From Nereida sp024640765 (GTDB lineage Bacteria; Pseudomonadota; Alphaproteobacteria; Rhodobacterales; Rhodobacteraceae), in assembly GCA_024640765.1 (NCBI GenBank), contig JAHEEK010000005.1, positions 1 through 64,000 on the forward strand: DNA of 64,000 nucleotides. Direction: 5' to 3'. Both the position numbers and the translations under genes were made by a program. Under the pieces are notes generated by a model. It did no database searches, was not told where the DNA came from, and saw nothing but the letters and a program-made list of their open reading frames with translations. This document shows positions 43,614 to 52,659 of this stretch, piece by piece (position 1 is the first letter of the stretch; every line of letters begins with the position of its first letter).

Positions 43614-45005
43614 ATGGACGGTAACTTTTCTTCGAATGATATCAGTGCTGTAGTCGACGCCGACCGCAAGCATGTCTGGCACCACCTGATTCAGCACAAG
43701 CCCTTTGAGACCGGTGAACCCCGGATTATTGTCGAGGGAAAAGGCATGTTGGTGTGGGACCAAAATGGCAAAGAGCACCTTGATGCAGTGTCAGGCGGCG
43801 TATGGACCGTAAACGTTGGATACGGCCGCGAAAGCATTGCAGACGTCGTGCGTGACCAGCTTGTAAAGCTGAACTATTTCGCCGGTTCAGCAGGCTCAAT
43901 TCCTGGCGCTTTATTTGCAGAAAAACTGCTCAGCAAAATGCCTGGAATGACGCGCTGCTACTACGCAAACTCAGGCTCTGAAGCGAACGAAAAAGCATTC
44001 AAACTGGTACGCCAAATCGCTGCTAAACGATACGGCGGCAAGAAGCATAAGATCTTGTACCGCGACCGCGATTATCACGGCACAACAATCACTGCGCTGT
44101 CCGCAACTGGTCAAGATGAGCGCGCTGCACAGTATGGGCCGTTTACGCCCGGGTTCGTGCGCGTGTCGCACTGCCTTGAGTACCGAAAGCACGAGCAAGA
44201 TGGCGCGCCTGCGGAAAACTACGGTGAGTGGGCCGCAAACCAGATCGAAGAAGTTATCCTGCGTGAAGGGCCAGAGACCGTTGGTGCGCTCTGCCTTGAG
44301 CCAATCACAGCCGGCGGCGGCGTAATCACGCCCCCCGATGGCTACTGGGAGCGGGTGCAAGAGATCTGCACGAAATATGACATTCTACTTCATATCGACG
44401 AAGTTGTCTGTGGCGTAGGCCGCACGGGCACGTGGTTTGGGTACCAACACTATGGCATCAAGCCTGACATGGTCACGATGGCGAAAGGTGTTGCCTCCGG
44501 CTATGCCGCGATCTCATGCCTTGTTACAACTGAGGAAGTCTTTGACATGTTCAAAGATGACCCGTCCGATCCAATGAGTTATTTCCGCGACATCTCAACT
44601 TTTGGTGGTTGTACCGCTGGTCCCGCAGCGGCGCTGGAAAATATGCGTATCATTGAGGATGAGAACCTTCTTAAGAATACGACGGCGATGGGTGAGTACA
44701 TGCTCGACAACTTGCATGCCCTTGCGGACAAGCACCCTATCATCGGCCAAGTGCGCGGCAAAGGTCTGTTCCTTGGCTGTGAGTTGGTTGCTGACCGCAC
44801 AACCCGCGAACCTGCAAACGAGAAAATCGCTCAGGCAATCATTGGTGACTGTATGCAACAAGGCGTCATCATTGGCGCAACAAACAGATCACTTCCAGGC
44901 AAGAACAACACGCTTTGCTTCTCACCTGCGCTGATCGCCACAAAAGACGATATCGACAACATCACGAACGCAGTCGATGCGGCGATTACACGGGCAACTG
45001 CCTAA
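43614..45005 (+). CDS. tpa: Taurine--pyruvate aminotransferase
   Basis: A PLP enzyme that moves the amino group of taurine to pyruvate, giving sulfoacetaldehyde and alanine. The 463-residue protein is a class III (omega) aminotransferase with GSEANEKAFKLVRQ, the Asp in LLHIDEVVCGVGRTG, and PLP-Lys in MAKGVASGYAAIS. It shares the N-terminal HVWHHLIQHK stretch seen in Tpa enzymes. GAGGT lies before the ATG. Alanine dehydrogenase, needed to regenerate pyruvate, is not in the window. The adjoining tauR, xsc and tauABC fix its role. Confidence 0.94.
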   Translation: MDGNFSSNDISAVVDADRKHVWHHLIQHKPFETGEPRIIVEGKGMLVWDQNGKEHLDAVSGGVWTVNVGYGRESIADVVRDQLVKLNYFAGSAGSIPGALFAEKLLSKMPGMTRCYYANSGSEANEKAFKLVRQIAAKRYGGKKHKILYRDRDYHGTTITALSATGQDERAAQYGPFTPGFVRVSHCLEYRKHEQDGAPAENYGEWAANQIEEVILREGPETVGALCLEPITAGGGVITPPDGYWERVQEICTKYDILLHIDEVVCGVGRTGTWFGYQHYGIKPDMVTMAKGVASGYAAISCLVTTEEVFDMFKDDPSDPMSYFRDISTFGGCTAGPAAALENMRIIEDENLLKNTTAMGEYMLDNLHALADKHPIIGQVRGKGLFLGCELVADRTTREPANEKIAQAIIGDCMQQGVIIGATNRSLPGKNNTLCFSPALIATKDDIDNITNAVDAAITRATA

Positions 45006-45018
45006 ACCACACATCATC

Positions 45019-45043
45019 AGAGCGGCGCAGGATGTGCCGCTCT
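45019..45043 (+). terminator. Hairpin after tpa
   Basis: AGAGCGGC and GCCGCTCT form an 8-bp stem with a 9-base loop, 14 bases past the tpa stop. No T-run follows, so termination may be partial. Confidence 0.55.
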
Positions 45044-45215
45044 GATAACCAGTCCAGTTATCTGCTAAAGTGTCTCATTATTTTGCAAACTGGCCATATC
45101 TATAATTTTGATTTCGCTGACAGCCAAATATGCTCATCTTGCGCGCTCAGCACTATTCAGAAAATTTAGAGCGCCCGTTTGACTGCGGTTGCTCAGACCA
45201 ACTGTTAGCTCTAAA

Positions 45216-45247
45216 ATAGCGCCAGATTATTCCTGCGATAAGGCCAG
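45216..45247 (-). promoter_or_regulatory. Paired TauR-box candidates before tauR
   Basis: On the minus strand, CTGGCCTTAT (45238-45247) and CTGGCGCTAT (45216-45225) are direct repeats 22 bp apart and end six bases before the tauR start. A single further match, CTGGCCATAT, lies at 45090-45099 on the plus strand. This suggests autoregulation. Confidence 0.6.
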
Positions 45248-45252
45248 ATTAC

Positions 45253-46704
45253 ATGGCATTGCCCGTCGAAACATTTTTTCTGAACAGCACCACCCAAGGC
45301 ACGCTTAAGGCGCAAATCCAGCAGATGGTTGCCGAAGGCATTCTGTCTGGGCGCTTTAAACCAGGTGAGAAGCTACCCTCGTCGCGCAAACTCGCCACGC
45401 ACCTTGGGGTCAGCCGAATTACGGTGACCCTTGCCTACACAGACCTGCTGGCTGATGATTATATCGTCGCACGCGGTAGGTCCGGATACTACGTTTCGGA
45501 AAACGCGCCGCAACCACCGGAGATGCCATCGCTCAGACCCACAAACGATGTGGTCGAATGGTCACGCGTCTTGGCGCACCGAAACAGTGACGTGCCTCAA
45601 TTGGCCAAGCCAGCCGATTGGCAACGCTACCAATACCCGTTCATCTATGGACAAGCGGACCCTACGCTATTTGATCGTGCCAACTGGCGGCTTTGCGCTT
45701 TACAAGCACTCGGCAAACGGGATTTTGACGCATTAACAACAGATTACGTTGATCAAGACGATCCAAAGCTGATCGAATTCATCGCCCGTCACACTCTCCC
45801 ACGCAGGGGGATTAAGGCGCGCCCAGATGAAATTCTGGTCACAATGGGTGCTCAAAACGCGCTGTGGCTGTCCGCACAACTGTTGCTGACGCAGCGTCGC
45901 AACGCGGTGATGGAAGAGCCTTGTTATCCGGGCCTGAGGGACATCTTGATGCAAAGCCGGTGCAACCTTCACCACATCCCAGTTGATGAAGACGGGCTGC
46001 CGCCAGATTTACTTCCCAAAGACATTGATGTGGTTTTTTGCACCCCTTCACATCAATGCCCAACAACAGCCTCAATGCCGCTTGAGCGCAAAACAGAACT
46101 GCTTAATCGCGCGGCATCAGACGACTTTTTGATCGTAGAGGACGACTACGAATTTGAGATGTCGTTCCTGAAGCCCCCCTCTCCTGCGCTAAAGTCACTC
46201 GATCAAGACGGGCGGGTAATTTATATTGGCTCATTCTCAAAATCGTTGGCGCCTGGTTTGCGGCTTGGCTACATGGTCGGCCCCGCGCCTTTTATCAAAC
46301 AGGCCCGCAAGCTGCGCGCTTCGGTTCTGCGTCACCCCCCGGGGCAAATTCAGCGCACAGCTGCGTACTTTTTGTCCCTCGGGCACTACGACGCACTGAT
46401 CAAACGTATGTCCAAGGCATTTTACCGCCGCCGCATGGAAATGGAAAAAGCGATTTATCATAACGGTTTAACTGTTGCGGGCCGCGGTGCGTTTGGCGGA
46501 TCCAGCATTTGGATGAAAGCTGAAAACCGGCACAATACAATGGGATTAGCCCGCGCCCTAAAGCCCCAAGGCGTTTTAATTGAACCCGGCGGTCCGTTCT
46601 TTTTGCAAAAAGAAGATCGCGTTTGTCATTACCGCCTCGCGTATTCGTCAATTCCCGAGGAACGGATCGCAAAAGGCATTGAAATACTGGCTGCGGCAAT
46701 CTGA
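45253..46704 (+). CDS. tauR: Taurine regulator TauR (MocR-type GntR protein)
   Basis: A 483-residue transcription factor. The N-terminus is a GntR winged helix (about residues 15-80; LPSSRKLATHLGVSRITVTL), followed after a linker by an aminotransferase-like domain (about 120-480) with the PLP-Lys region YIGSFSKSLAPGLRLGYM. MocR proteins use PLP and an amine ligand as signal. In Rhodobacter capsulatus TauR activates taurine genes. It lies between tpa and xsc, and box-like repeats flank both of its ends. Confidence 0.93.
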   Translation: MALPVETFFLNSTTQGTLKAQIQQMVAEGILSGRFKPGEKLPSSRKLATHLGVSRITVTLAYTDLLADDYIVARGRSGYYVSENAPQPPEMPSLRPTNDVVEWSRVLAHRNSDVPQLAKPADWQRYQYPFIYGQADPTLFDRANWRLCALQALGKRDFDALTTDYVDQDDPKLIEFIARHTLPRRGIKARPDEILVTMGAQNALWLSAQLLLTQRRNAVMEEPCYPGLRDILMQSRCNLHHIPVDEDGLPPDLLPKDIDVVFCTPSHQCPTTASMPLERKTELLNRAASDDFLIVEDDYEFEMSFLKPPSPALKSLDQDGRVIYIGSFSKSLAPGLRLGYMVGPAPFIKQARKLRASVLRHPPGQIQRTAAYFLSLGHYDALIKRMSKAFYRRRMEMEKAIYHNGLTVAGRGAFGGSSIWMKAENRHNTMGLARALKPQGVLIEPGGPFFLQKEDRVCHYRLAYSSIPEERIAKGIEILAAAI

Positions 46705-46736
46705 CTGGACTTAATTGAGCGCAAAACTGGACCTAC
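46705..46736 (+). promoter_or_regulatory. Paired TauR-box candidates before xsc
   Basis: CTGGACTTAA (46705-46714), an exact match to CTGGACYTAA, and CTGGACCTAC (46727-46736) are direct repeats 22 bp apart. The first begins at the base after the tauR stop codon. They lie 55-86 bases ahead of the xsc start and indicate a separate TauR-activated promoter for xsc and the genes behind it. Confidence 0.8.
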
Positions 46737-46790
46737 TCAGCGGCTCACGAATCCGAGTATGTTGTCTCCAATTCACAAGGAGACTGCCTC

Positions 46791-48563
46791 ATGAAAATGA
46801 CTACAGAAGAAGCTTTCGTCAAAACGCTGCAATCGCACGGCATCCGCCACGCATTTGGCATCATCGGTTCAGCCATGATGCCCATCTCAGATTTGTTCCC
46901 TAAATCTGGTATTAAGTTTTGGGACTGTGCGCACGAAGGCAGCGCAGGTTTTATGTCTGACGGCTACACACGCGTCACTGGCGAAGTCTCCATGATGATC
47001 GCGCAGAACGGCCCAGGCATCACGAACTTCGTGACGGCTGTGAAGACCGCATACTGGAACCACACACCGTTGCTTTTGGTTACACCGCAGGCAGCAAACA
47101 AAACAATCGGCCAAGGTGGTTTCCAAGAAGTTGAGCAGATGAAACTGTTCGAAGACATGGTTGCTTACCAAGAAGAAGTACGTGACCCGAGCCGCGTTGC
47201 CGAAGTACTTGCTCGCGTCATCTCGAAAGCAAAGCGTCTTTCAGGCCCTGCACAGATCAACATCCCACGTGACTACTGGACACAGATTGTTGACATCGAA
47301 ATCCCTGAGCCAATTGATTTTGAGGTCTCACCAGGCGGCGAGACTTCAGTTGCAAAAGCTGCTGAGATTATCTCAAGCGCGAAAAACCCAGTCATCCTGA
47401 ACGGTGCTGGCGTTGTTCTGTCAAAAGGCGGCATCGATGCGTCGATCGCGCTGGCTGAACGCCTCGACGCACCAGTTTGTGTGGGCTACCAGCACAATGA
47501 TGCATTCCCAGGCTCGCACCCACTGTTTGCGGGTCCATTGGGGTACAACGGTTCAAAAGCAGGCATGGAGCTAATTTCCGAAGCCGATGTTGTTTTGTGT
47601 CTCGGCACACGCTTGAACCCATTCTCCACACTGCCTGGTTACGGTATTGATTACTGGCCCGCAGACGCGAAAATCATTCAGGTCGACATCAACCCAGACC
47701 GCATTGGTTTGACCAAAAAAGTAACTGTGGGCATCGTCGGTGACGCAGCCAAAGTTGCCAAAGGTATCTTGGGCCAGCTGGACGCATCTGCAGGCGACGC
47801 AGGCCGTGAAGATCGCAAAGCAAAAATCGCGCAAACCAAATCAGCATGGGCACAGCAACTGGCGTCAATGGATCACGAAGACGACGATCCAGGCACAACA
47901 TGGAACCAGCGCGCACGTGATGCAAAGCCTGACTGGATGTCCCCCCGTATGGCATGGCGTGCTATCCAAGCTGCGCTGCCACGCGAAGCAATCATCTCTT
48001 CAGACATTGGCAACAACTGTGCAATCGGTAACGCCTACCCAGACTTCGACGAAGGCCGTAAGTATCTGGCACCCGGCTTGTTTGGTCCATGCGGATACGG
48101 TTTGCCTGCAATCGTTGGCGCGAAAATCGGCCAACCGGATGTTCCGGTCGTTGGTTTCGCAGGTGACGGTGCGTTCGGTATCGCAGTAAACGAATTGACT
48201 GCTATTGGCCGCGGCGACTGGCCTGCAGTTACGCAGATCGTGTTCCGCAACTACCAGTGGGGTGCAGAAAAGCGCAACTCAACACTGTGGTTCGACGATA
48301 ACTTCGTCGGCACCGAACTGGACACCGAAGTTTCATATGCAGGCATCGCCAACGCATGTGGCCTCAAAGGTGTCGCAGCGCGCACAATGGAAGAGCTCAC
48401 AGATGTGCTCAACACAGCGATCAAAGAGCAGATGGAAGACGGCGTTACGACACTGATCGAAGTCATGCTGAACCAAGAACTGGGCGAGCCTTTCCGTCGC
48501 GATGCGATGAAAAAGCCAGTTGCAGTAGCGGGCGTCTCAGCATCTGACATGGCTGCTGAATAA
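46791..48563 (+). CDS. xsc: Sulfoacetaldehyde acetyltransferase
   Basis: A thiamine-diphosphate enzyme that splits sulfoacetaldehyde with phosphate into acetyl phosphate and sulfite. The 590-residue product is of the acetolactate-synthase fold: the N-terminal catalytic Glu is in DCAHEGSAGFMSDGYTR, and the ThDP motif is GDGAFGIAVNE...NYQWGAEKRN. The length and the HEGSAGFM form are characteristic of Xsc rather than of acetolactate synthase. CAAGGAG precedes the ATG. Its sulfite product would be handled by SoeABC encoded just downstream. Confidence 0.96.
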   Translation: MKMTTEEAFVKTLQSHGIRHAFGIIGSAMMPISDLFPKSGIKFWDCAHEGSAGFMSDGYTRVTGEVSMMIAQNGPGITNFVTAVKTAYWNHTPLLLVTPQAANKTIGQGGFQEVEQMKLFEDMVAYQEEVRDPSRVAEVLARVISKAKRLSGPAQINIPRDYWTQIVDIEIPEPIDFEVSPGGETSVAKAAEIISSAKNPVILNGAGVVLSKGGIDASIALAERLDAPVCVGYQHNDAFPGSHPLFAGPLGYNGSKAGMELISEADVVLCLGTRLNPFSTLPGYGIDYWPADAKIIQVDINPDRIGLTKKVTVGIVGDAAKVAKGILGQLDASAGDAGREDRKAKIAQTKSAWAQQLASMDHEDDDPGTTWNQRARDAKPDWMSPRMAWRAIQAALPREAIISSDIGNNCAIGNAYPDFDEGRKYLAPGLFGPCGYGLPAIVGAKIGQPDVPVVGFAGDGAFGIAVNELTAIGRGDWPAVTQIVFRNYQWGAEKRNSTLWFDDNFVGTELDTEVSYAGIANACGLKGVAARTMEELTDVLNTAIKEQMEDGVTTLIEVMLNQELGEPFRRDAMKKPVAVAGVSASDMAAE

Positions 48564-48591
48564 GCACTGCACCACATCGCTAAACAACATT

Positions 48592-48620
48592 ACCCGCCTC
48601 AGGAAACTGAGGCGGGTTTT
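48592..48620 (+). terminator. Terminator between xsc and pta
   Basis: ACCCGCCTCA and TGAGGCGGGT form a perfect 10-bp stem with a 6-base loop, followed by TTTT. It lies 29 bases past the xsc stop; the downstream pta gene is probably read at a lower level or from its own promoter. Confidence 0.88.
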
Positions 48621-48697
48621 GAGGTGAAAAGACATGAAGAAGAGATGTGCATGCACAGATGCCTTCGACCATGCGGAGCAACGGAAACAAACGCGCT

Positions 48698-49636
48698 ATG
48701 GCAAAGACGAATAATTTTCTGAGCACAAACACTGTTGTTTGCCCACCAGAGTTGCTGCGCCAAGCCCAAGCCGCCCCCACACCGCGCGTCGCCATTGCCC
48801 GCGCCGGTGCAGCACTGCCGATGGAAGCCGCCCGCGACGCCACACAAGCTGGCATCATGGAGCCTGTGTTTACGGGCGAGCGCGCTTTGATCGAAGCCGA
48901 AGCGGATAAACTGAATTGGGACATCTCTGCGTTTGAATTGATTGAGGCGGAAGGCGAAGAGGCATCAGGAAAGGCTGCAGCATTTGCCTGTAGCGAGGGC
49001 CGCGCGGATGTTTTGATGAAGGGGCATCTGCATACAGATGTGTTTATGAAATCTGCTCTGAACCGCGATGCCGGCCTGCGCGCGGGCAAGCGATTGGTTC
49101 ATATTTTCCACATCGGTCACCCAAGCGGCGGTGCGCTGACCATCACGGATGCTGCCGTAAACGTCAGCCCGAACATGGAGACCCGCCAAGACGCCACGCG
49201 CGAAGTGGTGCGCCTGTTGCATTTACTCGGCAATGATCGTCCCAAAGTTGCGTTTTTAAGCGCGACTGAAAGCGTGATCCCTTCCGTCCCTTCATCCGTT
49301 GAAGCCTCCGAGCTTGCCATATGGGCGAAAGCCGAGATCGCGGATGCTGATTTCTCCGGACCACTTGCTATGGATCTGATCCTGTCACCTGAGGCCGTTG
49401 CAACCAAAAAGCTGATAGATGATCCGGTCGCGGGGCAAGCCGACGCGATCATCGTCCCTGATATTGTTTCAGGAAACGCCATCTTCAAATCTGCCGTTTA
49501 CATGGCCGGTGGGTGTGCTGCGGGCATCGTGATGGGGGCGGCCGTTCCTATCTTGCTGACCTCTCGTGCCGATCCACCTGCCGCGCGCATGGCATCCGCT
49601 GCCCTTGCCGCAATTGTAACCGCCGCCAACAAATGA
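48698..49636 (+). CDS. pta: Phosphate acetyltransferase
   Basis: Converts acetyl phosphate from Xsc to acetyl-CoA. The 312-residue single-domain protein belongs to the phosphate acetyl/butyryltransferase family, with KGHLHTDVFMKSAL, THIGHP-like HIFHIGHPSGG, and the C-terminal QADAIIVPDIVSGNAIFK. I chose the ATG at 48698 (MAKTNNF) because the family N-terminus VCPPELLRQAQ follows closely. An upstream ATG at 48647 is also open, and neither start has a good ribosome site. It fits between xsc and soeA in the taurine-sulfur route. Confidence 0.9.
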   Translation: MAKTNNFLSTNTVVCPPELLRQAQAAPTPRVAIARAGAALPMEAARDATQAGIMEPVFTGERALIEAEADKLNWDISAFELIEAEGEEASGKAAAFACSEGRADVLMKGHLHTDVFMKSALNRDAGLRAGKRLVHIFHIGHPSGGALTITDAAVNVSPNMETRQDATREVVRLLHLLGNDRPKVAFLSATESVIPSVPSSVEASELAIWAKAEIADADFSGPLAMDLILSPEAVATKKLIDDPVAGQADAIIVPDIVSGNAIFKSAVYMAGGCAAGIVMGAAVPILLTSRADPPAARMASAALAAIVTAANK

Positions 49637-49690
49637 CCCATGGACCGCAGCACCGCGCTGTGCATCCAGAACCGACCCTGAGGAGGAATT

Positions 49691-52513
49691 ATGGGATTTA
49701 ATCAGCCAGTCGTGGACACGTCCCCGAAAGTTAGCGACGAAGTCCGTAAAACCACCTGCTACATGTGTGCCTGCCGTTGCGGCATCAATGTGCACATGAA
49801 GGAAGGCAAAGTTGCCTATATCGAAGGCAACAAAGACCACCCTGTGAACCAAGGTGTGCTCTGCGCCAAAGGCTCGGCCGGTATTATGCAGGTCAATGCG
49901 CCCTCACGTCTGCGCGCACCCATGAAACGGGTCGGCGAGCGTGGCTCTGGCGAATTTGAAGAAATCACATGGGAAGAGGCCTACGACATTGCTATGTCCA
50001 AGCTGAAACCAATCCGCGACGAAGACCCTTCAAAACTGGCATTCTTTACGGGCCGTGATCAATCACAAAGCTTCACGTCGCTTTGGGCGCAAGGTTTCGG
50101 TACGCCAAACTACGCAGCCCACGGTGGATTTTGCTCGGTCAATATGGCTGCAGCCGGTATTTACACTATGGGCGGTGCTTTTTGGGAGTTTGGGCAACCA
50201 GATTGGGACCACACCAAAATGCTGATGATTTTCGGCGTTGCAGAAGACCATGACAGCAATCCAATCAAGATGGGTCTGGGCAAAATCAAAGCTCGCGGCG
50301 CCAAAGTTGTTGGCGTCAATCCAATCCGCTCGGGGTATAATGCTGTTGCAGATGAGTGGGTCGGCATTACACCGGGCACAGATGGCTTGTTCATCCTGTC
50401 GATGCTGCACTGCTTGATCAAAGCGGGTAAAATTGACCTTGATTATCTTTCACAATTCACCAACGCGCCGGTTCTTTTGGATGAAACCGACGGAGGCGCC
50501 GAAGAAGGTCTGTTCCTGAAAGACAAAGACGGCAAAGCGCTGGTCATCGACCGCAATACTGGCAAGCTTGCACCTTTTGATGGCAAGGGCGTTTATCCCG
50601 ATCTTACCGGCACACACCGCAAGGCAGGTGTCACACACCGCACCGTATTTCACCACATGATCGAGCGGTACATGTCCGAGGAATACGCGCCCGAAGCGGT
50701 TGCAGAGCGGTGCGGTATTTCAGCAAAACGCATCCGCAAACTTGCCGCCGAGTTAGCTGATGTGGCGTTTAACCAAGCGATTGAACTAGATCGCCCTTGG
50801 ACAGATTTCCGCGGCAAGAAGCATGATAAAATGGTGGGGCGGCCCGTTTCGTTCCACTCGATGCGCGGAATTTCAGCACATGCTAACGGCTTTCAAACCT
50901 GCCGCGCGCTACACGTTCTGCAAATCATGCTCGGCTCTGTTGAAACGCCGGGCGGCATGCGGTTCAAACCACCCTATCCCAAGCCAGCGACTGCGCACCC
51001 CAAACCGCACTGCAAAGTCACTCCGGGTGCTGCGCTTGACGGGCCGCACTTGGGCTTCACCCACGGGCCAGATGACCTTTGCTTGCGCGAAGACGGCAGT
51101 GCCGCACGTATCGATAAAGCGTTTACATGGGAAAACCCCATGTCCTCGCACGGCATGATGCACATGGTGATTTCCAACGCCCATGCGGGCGATCCTTACA
51201 AGATTGATACGCTATTTATGTATATGGCGAACATGTCTTGGAATTCATCCATGAACACATCCGGTGTCATTGAGATGCTCACGGATAAAGATGAGGACGG
51301 CAATTATGTCATTCCAAACATCATCTATTCTGATGCGTATTCATCCGAGATGGTCGCATATTCCGACTTGATCCTGCCCGATACAACCTACCTTGAGCGC
51401 CACGATTGCATTTCGCTTTTGGACCGGCCAATCTGTGAAGCTGACGCCGTGGCGGACGCTATTCGCTGGCCAGTTGTTGAACCTGACCGCGACGTCAAGG
51501 GTTTCCAGTCAGCCCTTTGTGATCTTGGCGCACGTCTTGGATTGCCTGGTTTCGTGAATGAAGACGGCAGCCAAAAATACGAAGACTACGCCGACTACAT
51601 CACCAATCACATCCGCCGTCCCGGTGTTGGTCCGCTGGCGGGCTGGCGCGTCGGCGAAGACGGTCTGCAAGGTGGCCGCGGCGAAGTAAACGAAGCACAG
51701 CTTGATGCCTATATCGAAAACGGCGGCTTTTGGATGGAGCATGTTCCAGAGGATGCCGCCTACTACAAACCGTTCAACATGGGTTACCAAGATTGGGCCG
51801 TGAAGATGGGCTTCTTTGATGCAGTCCAGCCTTATATCTTCCAGCTTTATGTGGAGCCTATGCGTAAATTCCAGCTGGCCGCCGAAGGCCACGGGGAGCG
51901 CCAACCACCGGAGCACCTGCGTGAGCGGATCAAACACACTCTCGACCCGCTTCCGATCTGGTATTCCAACGAGCCTGAGAACCTTGCGGATCAATACCCT
52001 GTCACGGCGCTGACACAGCGCCCTATGGCAATGTATCACTCGTGGGGCAGCCAGAACGCTTGGTTGCGCCAAATCCATGGGCACAACCCCCTCTATGTTC
52101 CAACCAAAATTTGGGAACAGAACGATTTTGAAGAAGGTGATTGGGCCAAGGTTGTGTCTCCCCACGGCGAGATTGTTGTTCCGGTAGCACACATGGCGGC
52201 ACTCAACGACAATACCGTTTGGACATGGAATGCGATTGGTAAGCGTAAGGGCGCGTGGGCTCTTGAAGAGAACGCACCAGAAACGACCAAAGGCTTTTTG
52301 CTGAACCACCTCATCCACGAACTACTGCCTGCAAACGGCGACGGCATGCGTTGGGCAAACTCTGATCCGATCACCGGTCAGGCCGCGTGGTTCGATCTTA
52401 AAGTACGCATCGAAAAATCAGACGTTGCAGGCCAAACCCTACCTGATTTTGCACCGCAAAAATCGCCTGTAGGCAAAGGCCCCAAAGACCTTGCATGGAA
52501 GCTTGGTAAATGA
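49691..52513 (+). CDS. soeA: Sulfite dehydrogenase molybdenum subunit, SoeA type
   Basis: Catalytic subunit of a membrane-bound, cytoplasm-facing sulfite-oxidising complex. The 940-residue protein is a DMSO-reductase-family molybdopterin enzyme. Cys23, 26, 30 and 58 bind the [4Fe-4S] cluster (TTCYMCACRCGIN), and Cys148 in AHGGFCSVN is the likely Mo ligand. There is no twin-arginine signal, which separates it from periplasmic relatives and agrees with SoeA. Sulfur compound specificity is inferred from xsc upstream; polysulfide- or formate-type enzymes share the fold. GAGGAGG lies just upstream. It overlaps a small gene by four bases. Confidence 0.85.
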   Translation: MGFNQPVVDTSPKVSDEVRKTTCYMCACRCGINVHMKEGKVAYIEGNKDHPVNQGVLCAKGSAGIMQVNAPSRLRAPMKRVGERGSGEFEEITWEEAYDIAMSKLKPIRDEDPSKLAFFTGRDQSQSFTSLWAQGFGTPNYAAHGGFCSVNMAAAGIYTMGGAFWEFGQPDWDHTKMLMIFGVAEDHDSNPIKMGLGKIKARGAKVVGVNPIRSGYNAVADEWVGITPGTDGLFILSMLHCLIKAGKIDLDYLSQFTNAPVLLDETDGGAEEGLFLKDKDGKALVIDRNTGKLAPFDGKGVYPDLTGTHRKAGVTHRTVFHHMIERYMSEEYAPEAVAERCGISAKRIRKLAAELADVAFNQAIELDRPWTDFRGKKHDKMVGRPVSFHSMRGISAHANGFQTCRALHVLQIMLGSVETPGGMRFKPPYPKPATAHPKPHCKVTPGAALDGPHLGFTHGPDDLCLREDGSAARIDKAFTWENPMSSHGMMHMVISNAHAGDPYKIDTLFMYMANMSWNSSMNTSGVIEMLTDKDEDGNYVIPNIIYSDAYSSEMVAYSDLILPDTTYLERHDCISLLDRPICEADAVADAIRWPVVEPDRDVKGFQSALCDLGARLGLPGFVNEDGSQKYEDYADYITNHIRRPGVGPLAGWRVGEDGLQGGRGEVNEAQLDAYIENGGFWMEHVPEDAAYYKPFNMGYQDWAVKMGFFDAVQPYIFQLYVEPMRKFQLAAEGHGERQPPEHLRERIKHTLDPLPIWYSNEPENLADQYPVTALTQRPMAMYHSWGSQNAWLRQIHGHNPLYVPTKIWEQNDFEEGDWAKVVSPHGEIVVPVAHMAALNDNTVWTWNAIGKRKGAWALEENAPETTKGFLLNHLIHELLPANGDGMRWANSDPITGQAAWFDLKVRIEKSDVAGQTLPDFAPQKSPVGKGPKDLAWKLGK

Positions 52514-52659
52514 GCCCTGTAAAACTGACACTCTTGGGCGTTGCTGCCGCCATCGCCGTGATGGTTGGGTCCTTCATCTGGTTCGTTGCCACGTGGGATG
52601 CCAGCAAAGAAGAACCCATCACCTATATATCACACACAACTCTGAGGGGGCTCGCATGA
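52510..52659 (+). CDS. 49-residue single-span membrane peptide between soeA and soeB
   Basis: Starts MSPVKLTLLG and ends TTLRGLA. Residues 6-29 form one hydrophobic span with Trp24 and Trp29 at its end, and the tail is polar (DASKEEPITY). The start overlaps the soeA stop (ATGA) and the stop overlaps the soeB start (ATGA), so ribosomes would pass from one to the next. That coupling on both sides argues strongly that it is a real gene. I know no family for it. It may be a subunit or an assembly factor of the complex. GAGGGGGC for soeB lies inside its last codons. Confidence 0.75.
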   Translation: MSPVKLTLLGVAAAIAVMVGSFIWFVATWDASKEEPITYISHTTLRGLA

